A stretch of DNA of 50,219 nt, taken from NCBI RefSeq assembly GCF_017881085.1, contig NZ_JADGRI010000003.1, positions 1 through 50,219 of the forward strand. The letters are read 5' to 3'. A program made the translations under genes and the position numbers. The stretch's first letter is position 1; every line of letters starts with the position of its first letter. Source of the DNA: Bradyrhizobium sp. (GTDB lineage: Bacteria > Pseudomonadota > Alphaproteobacteria > Rhizobiales > Xanthobacteraceae). The notes beneath the pieces are model-generated. The model had not been told where the DNA came from. It saw only the letters and a program-made list of their open reading frames with translations, and did not search any database. Shown in pieces: positions 41,613 to 50,219 of the stretch.

Positions 41613-43031
41613 ATGGACAACCGTAGTGACATTTGGCGTGGCGTCGACACGATCAAAGCGCGTTTCGTCGCCCTGAGCGACCGGGTCTGGGCGATGCCCG
41701 AAGTGTGCTACACCGAAGCGCGTTCCTCCGCCGAACATCTGGCCGAGCTGCGCCATCAGGGTTTCCGCATCACGGAGAATGTCGCAGCCATTCCCACGGC
41801 CCTGACGGGCGAGTGGGGTGAGGGCGGCCCCGTCATCGCCTTCCTCGGTGAATACGACGCGCTGCCTGGTCTGAGCCAGGAGGCTGACGTGGCGGAGCCC
41901 CGCCCGCTGGAAGCGGGCGGCCATGGCCATGGCTGCGGCCACAATTTGCTCGGCTCGGCCGCGTTGCTCGCCGCCACCGCCGTGAAGGACTGGCTTGCCG
42001 CCCACAAGGTGCCCGGGCGCGTGCGCTATTACGGATGCCCCGCCGAGGAGGGTGGTGCTGCGAAAGCCTTCATGGTGCGCGCAGGCGCCTTCGATGACGT
42101 CGACGTCGCGTTGACCTGGCACCCGTCCAGCTTCTGGGAGGTGGTGGTAACGCCTTCGCTGGCCAACACGCGCGCCGATTTCATCTTCACCGGCCGCACC
42201 TCGCATGCCGCTGCCTCCCCGCATCTGGGCCGCAGCGCGCTGGACGCGGTGGAGCTGATGAATGTCGGCGTGAACTACATGCGCGAGCACATGCCGAGCG
42301 ACGCCCGCGTCCACTATGCCCTGCTCGACGCCGGCGGCATTGCGCCCAATGTGGTGCAGGCCCATGCCCGCGTGCGCTATTCGATCCGCGCCCGCGACCT
42401 GCCCGGAATGAACGAGCTGGTGGAGCGTGTCCACAAGATCGCGCAGGGGGCGGCGCTGATGACCGAAACCAGGATGGAGATGCGGATCATTTCCGCCGTC
42501 TCCAATGTCCTGCCCAACACGCCTCTGGAGCAAATGCTGCACAGGGTCATGGAGGAGCTCGGTCCCCCGCATTTCGACGAGGCCGACAAGGATTTCGCCA
42601 CCAAGATCCGCGCGACGCTGACCGAGAAGGACATCGCCACCGTCTATCACACCATCGGCATGGACCCCACCGACCGCCCGCTGGCCGATTTCCTGGTTCC
42701 GCTCGACGCCAGGCGCAACCCGCTGATCGGCTCGACCGATGTGGGCGACGTGAGCTGGGTGGTCCCAACCGTACAGGTCCACGCCCCGACGGTCGCGATC
42801 GGCACCCCGCTCCACACCTGGCAGGTGGTGGCGCAGGGCAAGAGCCCGGCTGCCCACAAGGCCATGGTACAGGCCGCCAAGGCGATGGCGGGACTCGGCG
42901 TCAAGGCGCTGACCGAGCCGGATCTGATCGCCGCCGCCAAGGCCGACTTGCGAAAGCGCACCGCCCGCACGCCCTATGTCAGCCCGTTGCCGGACAATGT
43001 CGCGCCCCCGCTGGACATGTCCCTGACCTGA
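41613..43031 (+). CDS. M20 amidohydrolase, AbgB-like
   Basis: A 472-residue M20 metallopeptidase similar to p-aminobenzoyl-glutamate hydrolase subunit AbgB. Metal and catalytic motifs: FLGEYDALPGLSQ, GGHGHGCGHNLLG, YYGCPAEEGGAAK and ALTWHPSSF. The dimerisation domain with HAAASPHLGRSALDAVELMNVG is intact. It hydrolyses N-acyl amino acids or small peptides in the cytoplasm. It stands 299 bases upstream of a complete peptide ABC importer in the same direction and probably cleaves what that importer brings in. ATG 41613 chosen; 41559 is an alternative. Confidence 0.92.
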   Translation: MDNRSDIWRGVDTIKARFVALSDRVWAMPEVCYTEARSSAEHLAELRHQGFRITENVAAIPTALTGEWGEGGPVIAFLGEYDALPGLSQEADVAEPRPLEAGGHGHGCGHNLLGSAALLAATAVKDWLAAHKVPGRVRYYGCPAEEGGAAKAFMVRAGAFDDVDVALTWHPSSFWEVVVTPSLANTRADFIFTGRTSHAAASPHLGRSALDAVELMNVGVNYMREHMPSDARVHYALLDAGGIAPNVVQAHARVRYSIRARDLPGMNELVERVHKIAQGAALMTETRMEMRIISAVSNVLPNTPLEQMLHRVMEELGPPHFDEADKDFATKIRATLTEKDIATVYHTIGMDPTDRPLADFLVPLDARRNPLIGSTDVGDVSWVVPTVQVHAPTVAIGTPLHTWQVVAQGKSPAAHKAMVQAAKAMAGLGVKALTEPDLIAAAKADLRKRTARTPYVSPLPDNVAPPLDMSLT

Positions 43032-43330
43032 TCCCGGTGTGGCTTTATGACGTGACTTTGCGACGTGAGTTGGCGATCAAATTTTCAGCAACCCAGGACG
43101 CGCTGGAACGGGCTTTGCCGCATAGATACCGATGGACTGCCGAAATGGTGTGCGCCATAGCGGTCTTTTGCCCAATCAACAACCAGAAAACCTGCGGCGC
43201 CCCCGCCGCAAGAAGTTGACGTGCGGGGCGTTCGGTGTGCCATCTTCTCTGGGACACTTTTTCTCAAAACACTTGGCGCGGGCGCCTCTCAAGGCCGCCT
43301 GCGACCCCACGAGAACCGGACGAGGTGACC
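43032..43330. other. 299-bp interval before the peptide importer
   Basis: No supported gene. TTGACG at 43216 is a -35-like element with no well-spaced -10 partner. It is likely to hold a promoter for the ABC importer, separate from or additional to that of the amidohydrolase. GAGGTGA precedes the ATG at 43331. Confidence 0.4.
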
Positions 43331-45121
43331 ATGCTGGATAATGAACTGCGAACCATGATCGACGGGGTGAAGGACGGCCGCATGGATCGCCGCGCCTTCA
43401 TTCAGCGCATGATCGGTCTCGGCCTCACCGCTCCCATGGCCACGCAACTTCTTGCCATCGGCGGCGTGGCCATGGCCCAGAGCCCGTCACCCTACACGCC
43501 GACCAAGCGCGGCGGGGGCGGCCCGCTGAAGCTGCTCTGGTGGCAGGGGCCGACCCTGCTCAATCCGCATTTCGCCACCGGCACCAAGGACCAGGATGCT
43601 TCGCGCATCTTCTACGAGCCTTTCGCGAGCTGGGACGTGGACGGAAACCTCAATGCCATCCTCGCGGCCGAAATTCCGTCGATCCAGAACGGCGGCCTGT
43701 CCGCCGACGCCAAGTCGGTGACCTGGAAACTCAAGCCCGGCGTCAAATGGCATGACGGAAAACCCTGCACCGCCGACGACGTCGTGTTCACCTGGGACTA
43801 CGTCCGCGATCCCGCCACCGCGGCGGTCAGCGTCGGCGTCTACCGCGACCTCACCGTGGAAAAGGTGGATGATCTGACGGTCCGCGTCCTGTTCGACAAG
43901 CCGACCCCGTTCTGGGCCAGTCCCTTCGTCGGGGCCTATGGCTGCATCCTGCCGAAACATCTGTTCGCCGACTACAAGGGCGCCAAGTCCCGCGAAGCCT
44001 CGGCCAACCTGGCGCCGGTCGGCACCGGCCCCTACAAGTTTATCGAGTTCAAGCCGGGCGATCTCATCCGAGCCGAGCTCAACCCCGACTACCACATGCC
44101 GAACCGCCCCTACTTCGACACGTTCGAATTGAAGGGCGGCGGCGACGCCGTCTCCGCGGCGCGCGCCATCATCCAGACCGGCGAATATGATTATTCCTGG
44201 AACATGCAGGTGGAGGATGAGGTCTTGCTGCGCCTCGAAAAGGGCGGCAAGGGCAGGACGATCTACGCGGTCGGCGGCGACATCGAGTTCATCGCCGTCA
44301 ATTTCACCGACCCCAGTACCGAGGTCGACGGCGAGCGGTCTTCGATGAAGACCAGGCATCCGATCTTGTCCGATTCCGTCGTGCGCAAGGCGCTTGCGCT
44401 GCTGGTCGACCGGGAATCCATCCAGAAAGCCATTTACGGCCGTGCCGGACGCGTCACCGCCAATTACCTCAACGGGCCCGAGAAGTTCGTCTCCAAGAAC
44501 ACCTCGTGGGAATTCAGCGTCGAAAAGGCGGCCAGGCTGCTTGATGAAGCCGGATGGAAGCCGGGCGCGGACGGCGTCCGCGAGAAGGACGGCAAGAAGC
44601 TGAAACTGCTTTACCAGACCTCGATCAACGGCCCGCGCCAGAAGACGCAGGCGATCGTCAAGCAGGCCATGCAGAAAGCCGGAATCGACGTGGAGCTGAA
44701 ATCGGTCGTGGCCTCGGTGTTCTTTTCCTCCGATGTGGCCAATCCCGACACCTACGCCAAATTCTACGCCGACATCGAGATGTTCCAGATCCCGATGACC
44801 CAGCCCGATCCCGCCCAGCACATGCGCCGCTATCATTCGCGCTACGTGGCCACCAAGGAGAACAAGTGGCAGGGCACGAATTTCCCGCGCTGGGTCAATG
44901 CGGAGTACGATGCGGCCGTTGACGCCGCCGAGAACGAAATCGATCCGGTCAAGCGCGCCGCCCTCTACATCAAGTGCAACGATCTGCTTTGGCAGGAAAA
45001 TGCGTTCATCCCCGTCATGCATCGCATCAAGGTCGGCGCCAGCGCCAACTCCCTGCGCCCGGTGATGAGCGGCTGGGCCAACGATCTGGACAATCTGCAG
45101 GACTGGTATCGGGAGACGTGA
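43331..45121 (+). CDS. Peptide ABC transporter substrate-binding protein (DppA/SBP_bac_5 type)
   Basis: A 596-residue exported protein. A twin-arginine signal (MDRRAFIQRMIGLGLTAPMA) ends GGVAMAQ near residue 50. The SBP_bac_5 pattern follows: YEPFASWDVDGNLNAILA, WKLKPGVKWHDGKPCTADDVV, APVGTGPYKFIEFKPGD and ILSDSVVRKALALLVDRES. It captures oligopeptides or related compounds in the periplasm. It is first of five importer genes (to 48967) running without gaps larger than 30 bases. ATG 43331 chosen; the frame is open to 43235. Confidence 0.93.
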   Translation: MLDNELRTMIDGVKDGRMDRRAFIQRMIGLGLTAPMATQLLAIGGVAMAQSPSPYTPTKRGGGGPLKLLWWQGPTLLNPHFATGTKDQDASRIFYEPFASWDVDGNLNAILAAEIPSIQNGGLSADAKSVTWKLKPGVKWHDGKPCTADDVVFTWDYVRDPATAAVSVGVYRDLTVEKVDDLTVRVLFDKPTPFWASPFVGAYGCILPKHLFADYKGAKSREASANLAPVGTGPYKFIEFKPGDLIRAELNPDYHMPNRPYFDTFELKGGGDAVSAARAIIQTGEYDYSWNMQVEDEVLLRLEKGGKGRTIYAVGGDIEFIAVNFTDPSTEVDGERSSMKTRHPILSDSVVRKALALLVDRESIQKAIYGRAGRVTANYLNGPEKFVSKNTSWEFSVEKAARLLDEAGWKPGADGVREKDGKKLKLLYQTSINGPRQKTQAIVKQAMQKAGIDVELKSVVASVFFSSDVANPDTYAKFYADIEMFQIPMTQPDPAQHMRRYHSRYVATKENKWQGTNFPRWVNAEYDAAVDAAENEIDPVKRAALYIKCNDLLWQENAFIPVMHRIKVGASANSLRPVMSGWANDLDNLQDWYRET

Positions 45122-45149
45122 GGACGGGGCGCCGACCGAGTGTTCCCTC

Positions 45150-46109
45150 ATGAACCAGTACATCCTGCGTCGCCTGCTGATCGCCATTCCAAGCCTGCTC
45201 GGCATTTCGCTGGTTCTGTTCACCGTGCTCGCGCTTGCGCCCGGTGATCCCTTTTCGGAACTGGCGACCAATCCGAACGTGCCACCCGAGGTGGGTCTCG
45301 CGCTTCGGGCCAAGTTCGGCCTCGACGATCCGATCTATCTTCGCTACCTGCATTGGCTCGTCGCCATGGCGCAGGGCGACTGGGGCTTTTCCTTTGTCAG
45401 CCGGATGAACGTGGACACGCTGATCCTGCAGCGGCTGCCGACCACGCTCTACGTGATCGGCTCGGCGCAGCTGCTGGCGCTTCTGATTGCGATTCCGGTC
45501 GGCGTCTATGCAGCCACCAGGCCCTATTCGCTGTTCGACCAGGTCGCCAACACGCTCGCCTTCATCGGTTTTTCGCTGCCGACCTTCTTCACCGGCATCC
45601 TGTTCATCCTGATCTTTTCGGTAAAGCTGGACTGGCTGCCTTTCGTCTATTCGACCGACATCAAGGGGACCGGCATCGTCTGGCTCGGCCAACAGATCAG
45701 GCAGGCGATCATGCCCGTCATGGTGCTCGGCCTGTTTCAGGCGGCTTCGATGACCCGCTTCGTGCGCTCGGCCATGCTGGACGTGATCCGCCTCGATTAC
45801 GTCACCACTGCCCGTTCCAAGGGCCTGGGGCAGGCCAGGGTCATCGTCAGGCATGTGATGCGCAACGCCATGATTCCGGTCGTCACCCTGATCGCGCTGC
45901 AGATTCCCGCCGTGTTCGGCGGCGCCATCGTCACCGAGCAGATCTTCCGCATTCCCGGCATCGGCTCGCTGCTGATTTCCTCCATTCTCTCCAACGACAC
46001 GCCGGTGGTGATGGCGGTGACCTTCGTCTTCGCGTGCCTGGTGGTGCTCTTCAACCTGATCGCGGACATACTGTATGGCTGGCTTGATCCTCGCATCTCC
46101 CTCCGCTGA
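45150..46109 (+). CDS. Peptide ABC transporter permease (DppB type)
   Basis: A 319-residue inner-membrane permease with six helices: MNQYILRRLLIAIPSLLGIS at the start, FGLDDPIYLRYLHWL, and the EAA-type loop TRFVRSAMLDVIRLDYVTT. It forms the channel with the next gene product. The 35-base overlap with the DppC gene implies coupled translation. Confidence 0.95.
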   Translation: MNQYILRRLLIAIPSLLGISLVLFTVLALAPGDPFSELATNPNVPPEVGLALRAKFGLDDPIYLRYLHWLVAMAQGDWGFSFVSRMNVDTLILQRLPTTLYVIGSAQLLALLIAIPVGVYAATRPYSLFDQVANTLAFIGFSLPTFFTGILFILIFSVKLDWLPFVYSTDIKGTGIVWLGQQIRQAIMPVMVLGLFQAASMTRFVRSAMLDVIRLDYVTTARSKGLGQARVIVRHVMRNAMIPVVTLIALQIPAVFGGAIVTEQIFRIPGIGSLLISSILSNDTPVVMAVTFVFACLVVLFNLIADILYGWLDPRISLR

Positions 46110-46992
46110 GCGGCGCACTTTTTCGCCCTGGCGCGAGACCTGGCGTCGCTATCGCCGCCACAAGCTCGCCTTGGTCAGCGGGGTGCTGCTGCTTGTGCTG
46201 GTCGCGGCTGTCGTGTTCGGCCCCTTTCTGTGGCGCGTCCCCATCGACGGGATCGATTTCAGCGCGCACCTCGAGGGGCCTTCGCTCGCCCATCCCTTCG
46301 GCACCGACGATCTGGGTCAGGATATCCTCGCCCGTATGATCTATGGCGGACGCATCTCGCTCGCCGTCGGCCTTGCAGCGATGACGGTCTCGGTGATCGT
46401 CGGCACGCTGATCGGCGCGCTCGCCGGCATGTCGCGCGGCGCGCTGGGTCATGGGCTGATGTGGCTCACGGATCTCTTCCTCTCGCTGCCGCAATTGCCG
46501 CTGCTGCTTCTTCTCATCTATTTGTTCCGCGACGGGCTCAAGGCCGTGTTCGGCCCCGAGGGCGGCATCTTCATCCTGATCGTGCTGGTGATCGGCGGAC
46601 TGCGCTGGATGCCGGTCGCCCGCCTGGTGCGCGCCCAGTTCCTCTCGCTGCGCGAGAAAGAGTTCGTCGAAGCCGCGCGCGCGCTCGGCGCCAGTCCGAT
46701 GCGGCAGGTGGTCCGCCACATCCTTCCCAACGCGCTCGGACCGGTGATCATTGCGGGCACGATCGATGTCGCCGCCGCCATCATCGCTGAATCGACGCTA
46801 TCCTTTCTCGGTCTCGGCTTTCCGCCGGATACCCCGACCTGGGGACGCCTGCTGTATGACGCCAAGGACTATCTCGACATCGCCGCGCACTGGGCGCTGT
46901 TTCCGGGCGGCGCCATCTTCATCGCGGTGGTGGCCATCAATTTCATCGGCGACGGGTTGCGCGACGCGCTCGATGCGCGACGGGTGATCTGA
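46075..46992 (+). CDS. Peptide ABC transporter permease (DppC type)
   Basis: A 305-residue inner-membrane permease. The amino segment (RRHKLALVSGVLLLVLVAAV) is the usual first helix; HPFGTDDLGQDILARMIYGG precedes the core helices, and EFVEAARALGASPMRQVVR is the ATPase-contacting loop. ATG 46075 lies inside the end of the DppB gene. It pairs with that permease. Confidence 0.95.
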   Translation: MAGLILASPSAERRTFSPWRETWRRYRRHKLALVSGVLLLVLVAAVVFGPFLWRVPIDGIDFSAHLEGPSLAHPFGTDDLGQDILARMIYGGRISLAVGLAAMTVSVIVGTLIGALAGMSRGALGHGLMWLTDLFLSLPQLPLLLLLIYLFRDGLKAVFGPEGGIFILIVLVIGGLRWMPVARLVRAQFLSLREKEFVEAARALGASPMRQVVRHILPNALGPVIIAGTIDVAAAIIAESTLSFLGLGFPPDTPTWGRLLYDAKDYLDIAAHWALFPGGAIFIAVVAINFIGDGLRDALDARRVI

Positions 46993-47972
46993 TGGCGCCG
47001 TTGCTCGAGATAAAAGGCCTGAAGACCCACTTTGCCACCGACGACGGCATTGTGAGGGCGGTCGACGGCGTGGATATCACCATCAACCGGGGCGAGACGC
47101 TCTGCGTGGTCGGCGAGTCCGGCTGCGGCAAAACCGTCACGGCGATGTCGATCCTGCAGCTGATCGCGATGCCGCCGGGCCGCATTGTCGAAGGCCAGAT
47201 CATCTTCGAGGGCCGCGACCTCGTGCCGCTCACCAGCCCCCAACTGGACGAGGTCCGCTCCAAGGAGATCGGCTTCATCTTCCAGGAGCCCATGACCTCG
47301 CTCAACCCGGTCTTGACCGTCGGCGAGCAGATCGCGGAAACCCTGCGCGTCCATGAACGCCTGCCGCAGAAGCAGGCGCTCGCCAGGACGATCGAGATGC
47401 TGAAACTGGTGCAGATTCCCAATGCGGAAGGGCGCGTGCATGATTATCCGCATCAGTTCTCGGGCGGCATGCGCCAGCGCGTCATGATCGCCATGGCGCT
47501 GGCCTGCCAGCCCAAGCTCGTCATCGCCGACGAGCCCACCACCGCGCTCGACGTGACCATCCAGGCGCAAATCCTCGATTTGCTGCAGGACATGAAGGAG
47601 CGTTTCGGCATGGCGGTGATGCTGATCACCCATGCGATGGGCGTGGTGGCCGAAACCGCGCAGCGCGTCGTGGTGATGTACGCCGGCAAAGTCGTCGAGG
47701 AAGCCGCCGTCGACAGGCTGTTCGAAAACCCCAGCCACCCCTATACGCAGGGCCTGATCCGCTCCATTCCGCGCATCGACCTGGCCAGCCAACACAAAAC
47801 GCGGCTGGAGGTCATCGCCGGGTCCGTGCCGATCCTGATCAATCCCGCCCCCGGTTGCCGGTTCGCGCCGCGCTGCCGCTACGCGATGAGCGTGTGCAGG
47901 GAACGGGAGCCGGTCCTGCGCGAGATCGCCGCTTCCCATCGCATGGCCTGCCATCTCGGAGAGGCGCCATGA
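46992..47972 (+). CDS. Peptide ABC transporter ATPase (DppD type)
   Basis: A 326-residue ATPase. Walker A GESGCGKT at about residues 39-46, [20 protein letters not shown], signature SGGMRQR, Walker [15 protein letters not shown] and the His loop [11 protein letters not shown]. The carboxyl end has the oligopeptide/dipeptide cysteine motif ([15 protein letters not shown]). The start overlaps the previous stop. Confidence 0.96.
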   Translation: MAPLLEIKGLKTHFATDDGIVRAVDGVDITINRGETLCVVGESGCGKTVTAMSILQLIAMPPGRIVEGQIIFEGRDLVPLTSPQLDEVRSKEIGFIFQEPMTSLNPVLTVGEQIAETLRVHERLPQKQALARTIEMLKLVQIPNAEGRVHDYPHQFSGGMRQRVMIAMALACQPKLVIADEPTTALDVTIQAQILDLLQDMKERFGMAVMLITHAMGVVAETAQRVVVMYAGKVVEEAAVDRLFENPSHPYTQGLIRSIPRIDLASQHKTRLEVIAGSVPILINPAPGCRFAPRCRYAMSVCREREPVLREIAASHRMACHLGEAP

Positions 47973-48967
47973 ACGAATCCTTGATGCGCGGGCCCCCGAG
48001 CAGCGAACCCTTGCTGCGCGTCACCGATCTCACCAAGTATTTTCCCGTGCTCGGCGGCCTGTTGTCGCGTGAGGTCGGGCGCGTTCATGCGGTGGACGGC
48101 GTGTCGTTTTCCGTCAATCGCGGCGAGACGCTGGGACTGGTCGGCGAATCCGGCTGCGGCAAGTCCACCACCGGTCGCTGCATCCTGCGCCTCATCGAGC
48201 CCAGTTCAGGCGAGGTCGTGTTTGCCGGGCAGGACGTGCTGGGTCTCGGCGGCAACGACTTGCGCGCCTTGCGGCGCAGGATGCAGCTCGTGTTCCAGGA
48301 CCCTTTCGCCTCGCTTAATCCGCGCATGACCGTGGGCGCGATCATCGGTGAAGCCCTGACGATCCACAAGCTCGGCGCCTCGGCAAGGGAACGGGAGCAG
48401 CGTGTCGCGAGCCTGCTGGTCAAGGTCGGGCTGAAGGGCGAGCACATGCGCCGCTACCCGCATGAATTTTCCGGCGGCCAGCGCCAGCGCATCGTGATCG
48501 CCCGCGCGCTCGCGGTGGAGCCCGAACTCATCGTCTGCGACGAGCCGGTGTCGGCGCTCGATGTGTCGATTCAGGCGCAGGTGATCAATCTTCTGGAAGA
48601 TCTGCAGAGCGAATTGAATCTCACTTATCTGTTCGTGGCTCACGATCTTTCGGTGGTGGAGCATATCTCCGACCGCGTGGCGGTGATGTATCTCGGCCGC
48701 ATCGTCGAACTGGCCAAGGCAAACGATCTCTACCGCAATCCGCAACACCCCTACACCCAGGCGCTGCTCTCCGCCGTGCCGGTGCCGGACCCGAAGGTGA
48801 AGCGCAAGCGGATCCGCTTGCAAGGCGATGTGCCGAGCCCGATGAACCCGCCGCAAGGCTGCCATTTTCACACGCGCTGCCCGATGGCCGAGCCACGCTG
48901 CCGTGAAATCGCGCCTGAACTGAAGCAGGGAAGCGACGGGCATTTCGTGGCCTGCCACTTGGCGTGA
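47969..48967 (+). CDS. Peptide ABC transporter ATPase (DppF type)
   Basis: A 332-residue ATPase. Walker [32 protein letters not shown], signature SGGQRQR, Walker [15 protein letters not shown], and [14 protein letters not shown]. The carboxyl cysteine motif [15 protein letters not shown] is present. ATG 47969 overlaps the DppD stop (ATGA). It completes the importer. No terminator is visible right after. Confidence 0.96.
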   Translation: MNESLMRGPPSSEPLLRVTDLTKYFPVLGGLLSREVGRVHAVDGVSFSVNRGETLGLVGESGCGKSTTGRCILRLIEPSSGEVVFAGQDVLGLGGNDLRALRRRMQLVFQDPFASLNPRMTVGAIIGEALTIHKLGASAREREQRVASLLVKVGLKGEHMRRYPHEFSGGQRQRIVIARALAVEPELIVCDEPVSALDVSIQAQVINLLEDLQSELNLTYLFVAHDLSVVEHISDRVAVMYLGRIVELAKANDLYRNPQHPYTQALLSAVPVPDPKVKRKRIRLQGDVPSPMNPPQGCHFHTRCPMAEPRCREIAPELKQGSDGHFVACHLA

Positions 48968-49211
48968 TGTGGAGCCGACGAAAACGACCTTGCGATCGAC
49001 AAGCGCTTTGAAACCTGCCGTCAAGCGTGATGGTAGCTCAGTAATGGTGGTGGCGTCAGACCGTCTCACGATCGTCTGAGTTCCACTGGCGTCAGGTTTT
49101 CCCGTGCTGTTGCCGAAACGCGACAGTTGCAAGTCGTCGCTGTGATACCCTCCGGTGAGCGCCAGCCGTCTGAAGCATGCTTCGTCCGGTTGGTTAGTGG
49201 GGGACCACGCA
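48968..49211. other. 244-bp interval between importer and lytic transglycosylase
   Basis: No convincing gene or strong hairpin. It holds the promoter region of the next gene. Confidence 0.3.
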
Positions 49212-50219
49212 ATGAACCAGTGCTTGCGTTCGCTGTCTTGTTTCCTGATCTTGGCTGTGCTCGCCGTATGTTCGACTGACGCCGCAGCACGAGCCAGCCA
49301 CAAGCTTCAGCAGGCCAGGAAGCCGCATCAGCAGCCGCATGAGGCGACACGCGTGCGGCACGACCGCCATGCCGTCCTCAGGAAAGCCGGTCATTCGAAG
49401 AAGCACGAGGCGGCGGCGAAGCCGACGCGGGCGGGCGACGTGCCGCGTCCTTCCGTGGACGCATCCGCGCTGTCGGGTGATCTCGCGGCGGTAAGGAATG
49501 CGATCGATCTGGCGCGCAAGGCCAAGACAAGCGACGCGACCGCCATCCAGAAGACAATCGGCGACCCGGCGGCGCGGAAACTCGTTGAATGGTTCATCCT
49601 GCGCCATCCCGAGACCAATTCGAACTTCGGCCGATACGCGGCGTTCATGGCCGATAATCCGGGTTGGCCGAGCATGGCGCAGATGCGCAAGCGGGCCGAA
49701 GCGCAGCTATGGCAGGAACGCGGCGACGCCGCCACCGTTCATGGTTTCATGGGCGATCAGCCGACGAGCGCCAAGGGTCGCTTCGCGCTCGCGCGGGTGC
49801 TGCTCGCCGAAGGCAACCGTGACGGTGCGGCAAGCCTGGTTCGCCGAGCCTGGCGGTCGGATGAATTGTCGGAGCGTTCCGAGACCGATGCGATGGAGCT
49901 ATTCCACGACCTGCTGACGCGCGAGGACCATCGTGCGCGAATGGACAAGCGCATCGGCGCCAAGGATCTTGCGGGCGCCAGGCGCGTCGCGCAGCGGCTC
50001 GGCAGCGACGAGCTTGCGATCGTGAAGGCCTGTGCCGCGGGGAGCGCCGACAAGGCGCTCGATTTGCTCAACGAGGTTCCGGCCGAGGCCCGCGGCGATC
50101 TCGGCTACACGCTTTGCCGGATGCGCTGGATGGTGCGTCACGACCGGATCGATGACGCCACCCGTCTTGTGCTGTCGGCAGCCCCGGAGACAATGGCGCT
50201 GCAGGATACCGACGAATGG
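49212..50219 (+). CDS. Soluble lytic murein transglycosylase-like protein (N-terminal part, runs off the window)
   Basis: The first 336 residues of an exported protein, cut by the window end. A signal peptide at residues 1-26 (LSCFLILAVLAVCSTDAAA); a Lys/His-rich linker; then helical repeats like the superhelical U domain of Slt70: LVEWFILRHPETNSNFGRY, WPSMAQMRKRAEAQLW, AKGRFALARVLLAEGNRDGA and AARRVAQ-type helices. The catalytic Slt domain would lie outside. Such enzymes cleave peptidoglycan in the periplasm. ATG 49212 is the first start in the frame. Family assignment is from the U-domain pattern only. Confidence 0.8.
   Translation, partial: MNQCLRSLSCFLILAVLAVCSTDAAARASHKLQQARKPHQQPHEATRVRHDRHAVLRKAGHSKKHEAAAKPTRAGDVPRPSVDASALSGDLAAVRNAIDLARKAKTSDATAIQKTIGDPAARKLVEWFILRHPETNSNFGRYAAFMADNPGWPSMAQMRKRAEAQLWQERGDAATVHGFMGDQPTSAKGRFALARVLLAEGNRDGAASLVRRAWRSDELSERSETDAMELFHDLLTREDHRARMDKRIGAKDLAGARRVAQRLGSDELAIVKACAAGSADKALDLLNEVPAEARGDLGYTLCRMRWMVRHDRIDDATRLVLSAAPETMALQDTDEW

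Noticed and set aside
40965..42857. Long leftward reading frame opposite the DUF1810 and M20 genes
   Set aside because: Both opposite-strand proteins are well recognised; this frame has no domain.
43037..43219. 60-residue reading frame before the peptide importer
   Set aside because: No ribosome site or domain, and it lies in a likely promoter region.
43487..45313. Long leftward reading frame opposite the peptide-binding protein
   Set aside because: Antisense to a clear SBP_bac_5 gene and without motifs.
48206..49303. Leftward reading frame opposite dppF and the following gap
   Set aside because: Antisense to an ABC ATPase; no domain.

Overview
The window is GC-rich chromosomal DNA of an alphaproteobacterium, most likely Bradyrhizobium or a close relative in the Nitrobacteraceae. 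This rests on the adjacent minCDE set, an NdvA-type glucan exporter, CtrA-like boxes (TTAA-N7-TTAACC), EcfG-type general-stress promoter motifs (GGAAC-N16-CGTT), a KaiC/histidine-kinase pair, and many small secreted proteins typical of the group. No rRNA, CRISPR array, intact insertion sequence, integrase or phage gene was seen.

Layout. 1-7.9 kb: partial glucan exporter, an orphan NMT1/SsuA-like binding protein, a Gly/Tyr-rich secreted protein behind an EcfG-type promoter, a HisE/MazG-like protein, a YqaA/DedA-like membrane protein, a secreted Cys-containing protein, a nitronate monooxygenase-like protein, and a LivK-like binding protein with an extra N-terminal domain. 8-10.3 kb: CtrA-type boxes and minCDE. 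10.4-17.6 kb: a double-hotdog thioesterase, a two-domain KaiC-like ATPase translationally coupled to a hybrid sensor kinase behind an EcfG-type promoter, an acyl-CoA synthetase and a second nitronate monooxygenase-like gene. 17.7-24.2 kb: ilvD, an 81-residue protein behind a CtrA-like box, an L,D-transpeptidase, tRNA-Leu(CAA), dsbB and an AbrB-type membrane protein.

24.2-32 kb looks accessory: a class I terpene synthase paired with an ispH paralogue, then an AraC regulator and a run of redox and stress genes (NTF2-like, azoreductase, haloperoxidase-type hydrolase, DUF305, YVTN beta-propeller). It ends at a 41-bp exact copy of part of the tRNA-Leu gene at 32155-32195, so the region may be an old acquisition, although the geometry is not that of a textbook tRNA integration.

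32.2-41.5 kb: PsiF-like and related secreted proteins, a TetR/two-thioesterase unit with two visible operators, a decayed lrgA-lrgB remnant, a TauE/SafE exporter with a DsbA-like protein, a 68-residue stress peptide with an EcfG-type promoter, an SDR, an esterase, an HtrA-like protein lacking catalytic residues, a GreA-like factor and a DUF1810 protein. 41.6-49 kb: a complete operon-like unit of an AbgB-type M20 amidohydrolase and a five-gene peptide ABC importer. The window ends inside a lytic-transglycosylase-like gene.

The recurring theme is regulation: three EcfG-type promoters link separate loci, including the KaiC-kinase module, to the general stress response, and CtrA-like boxes link minCDE and a small unknown gene to cell-cycle control. 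All functions are read from the sequence and from family knowledge; no database search was run.
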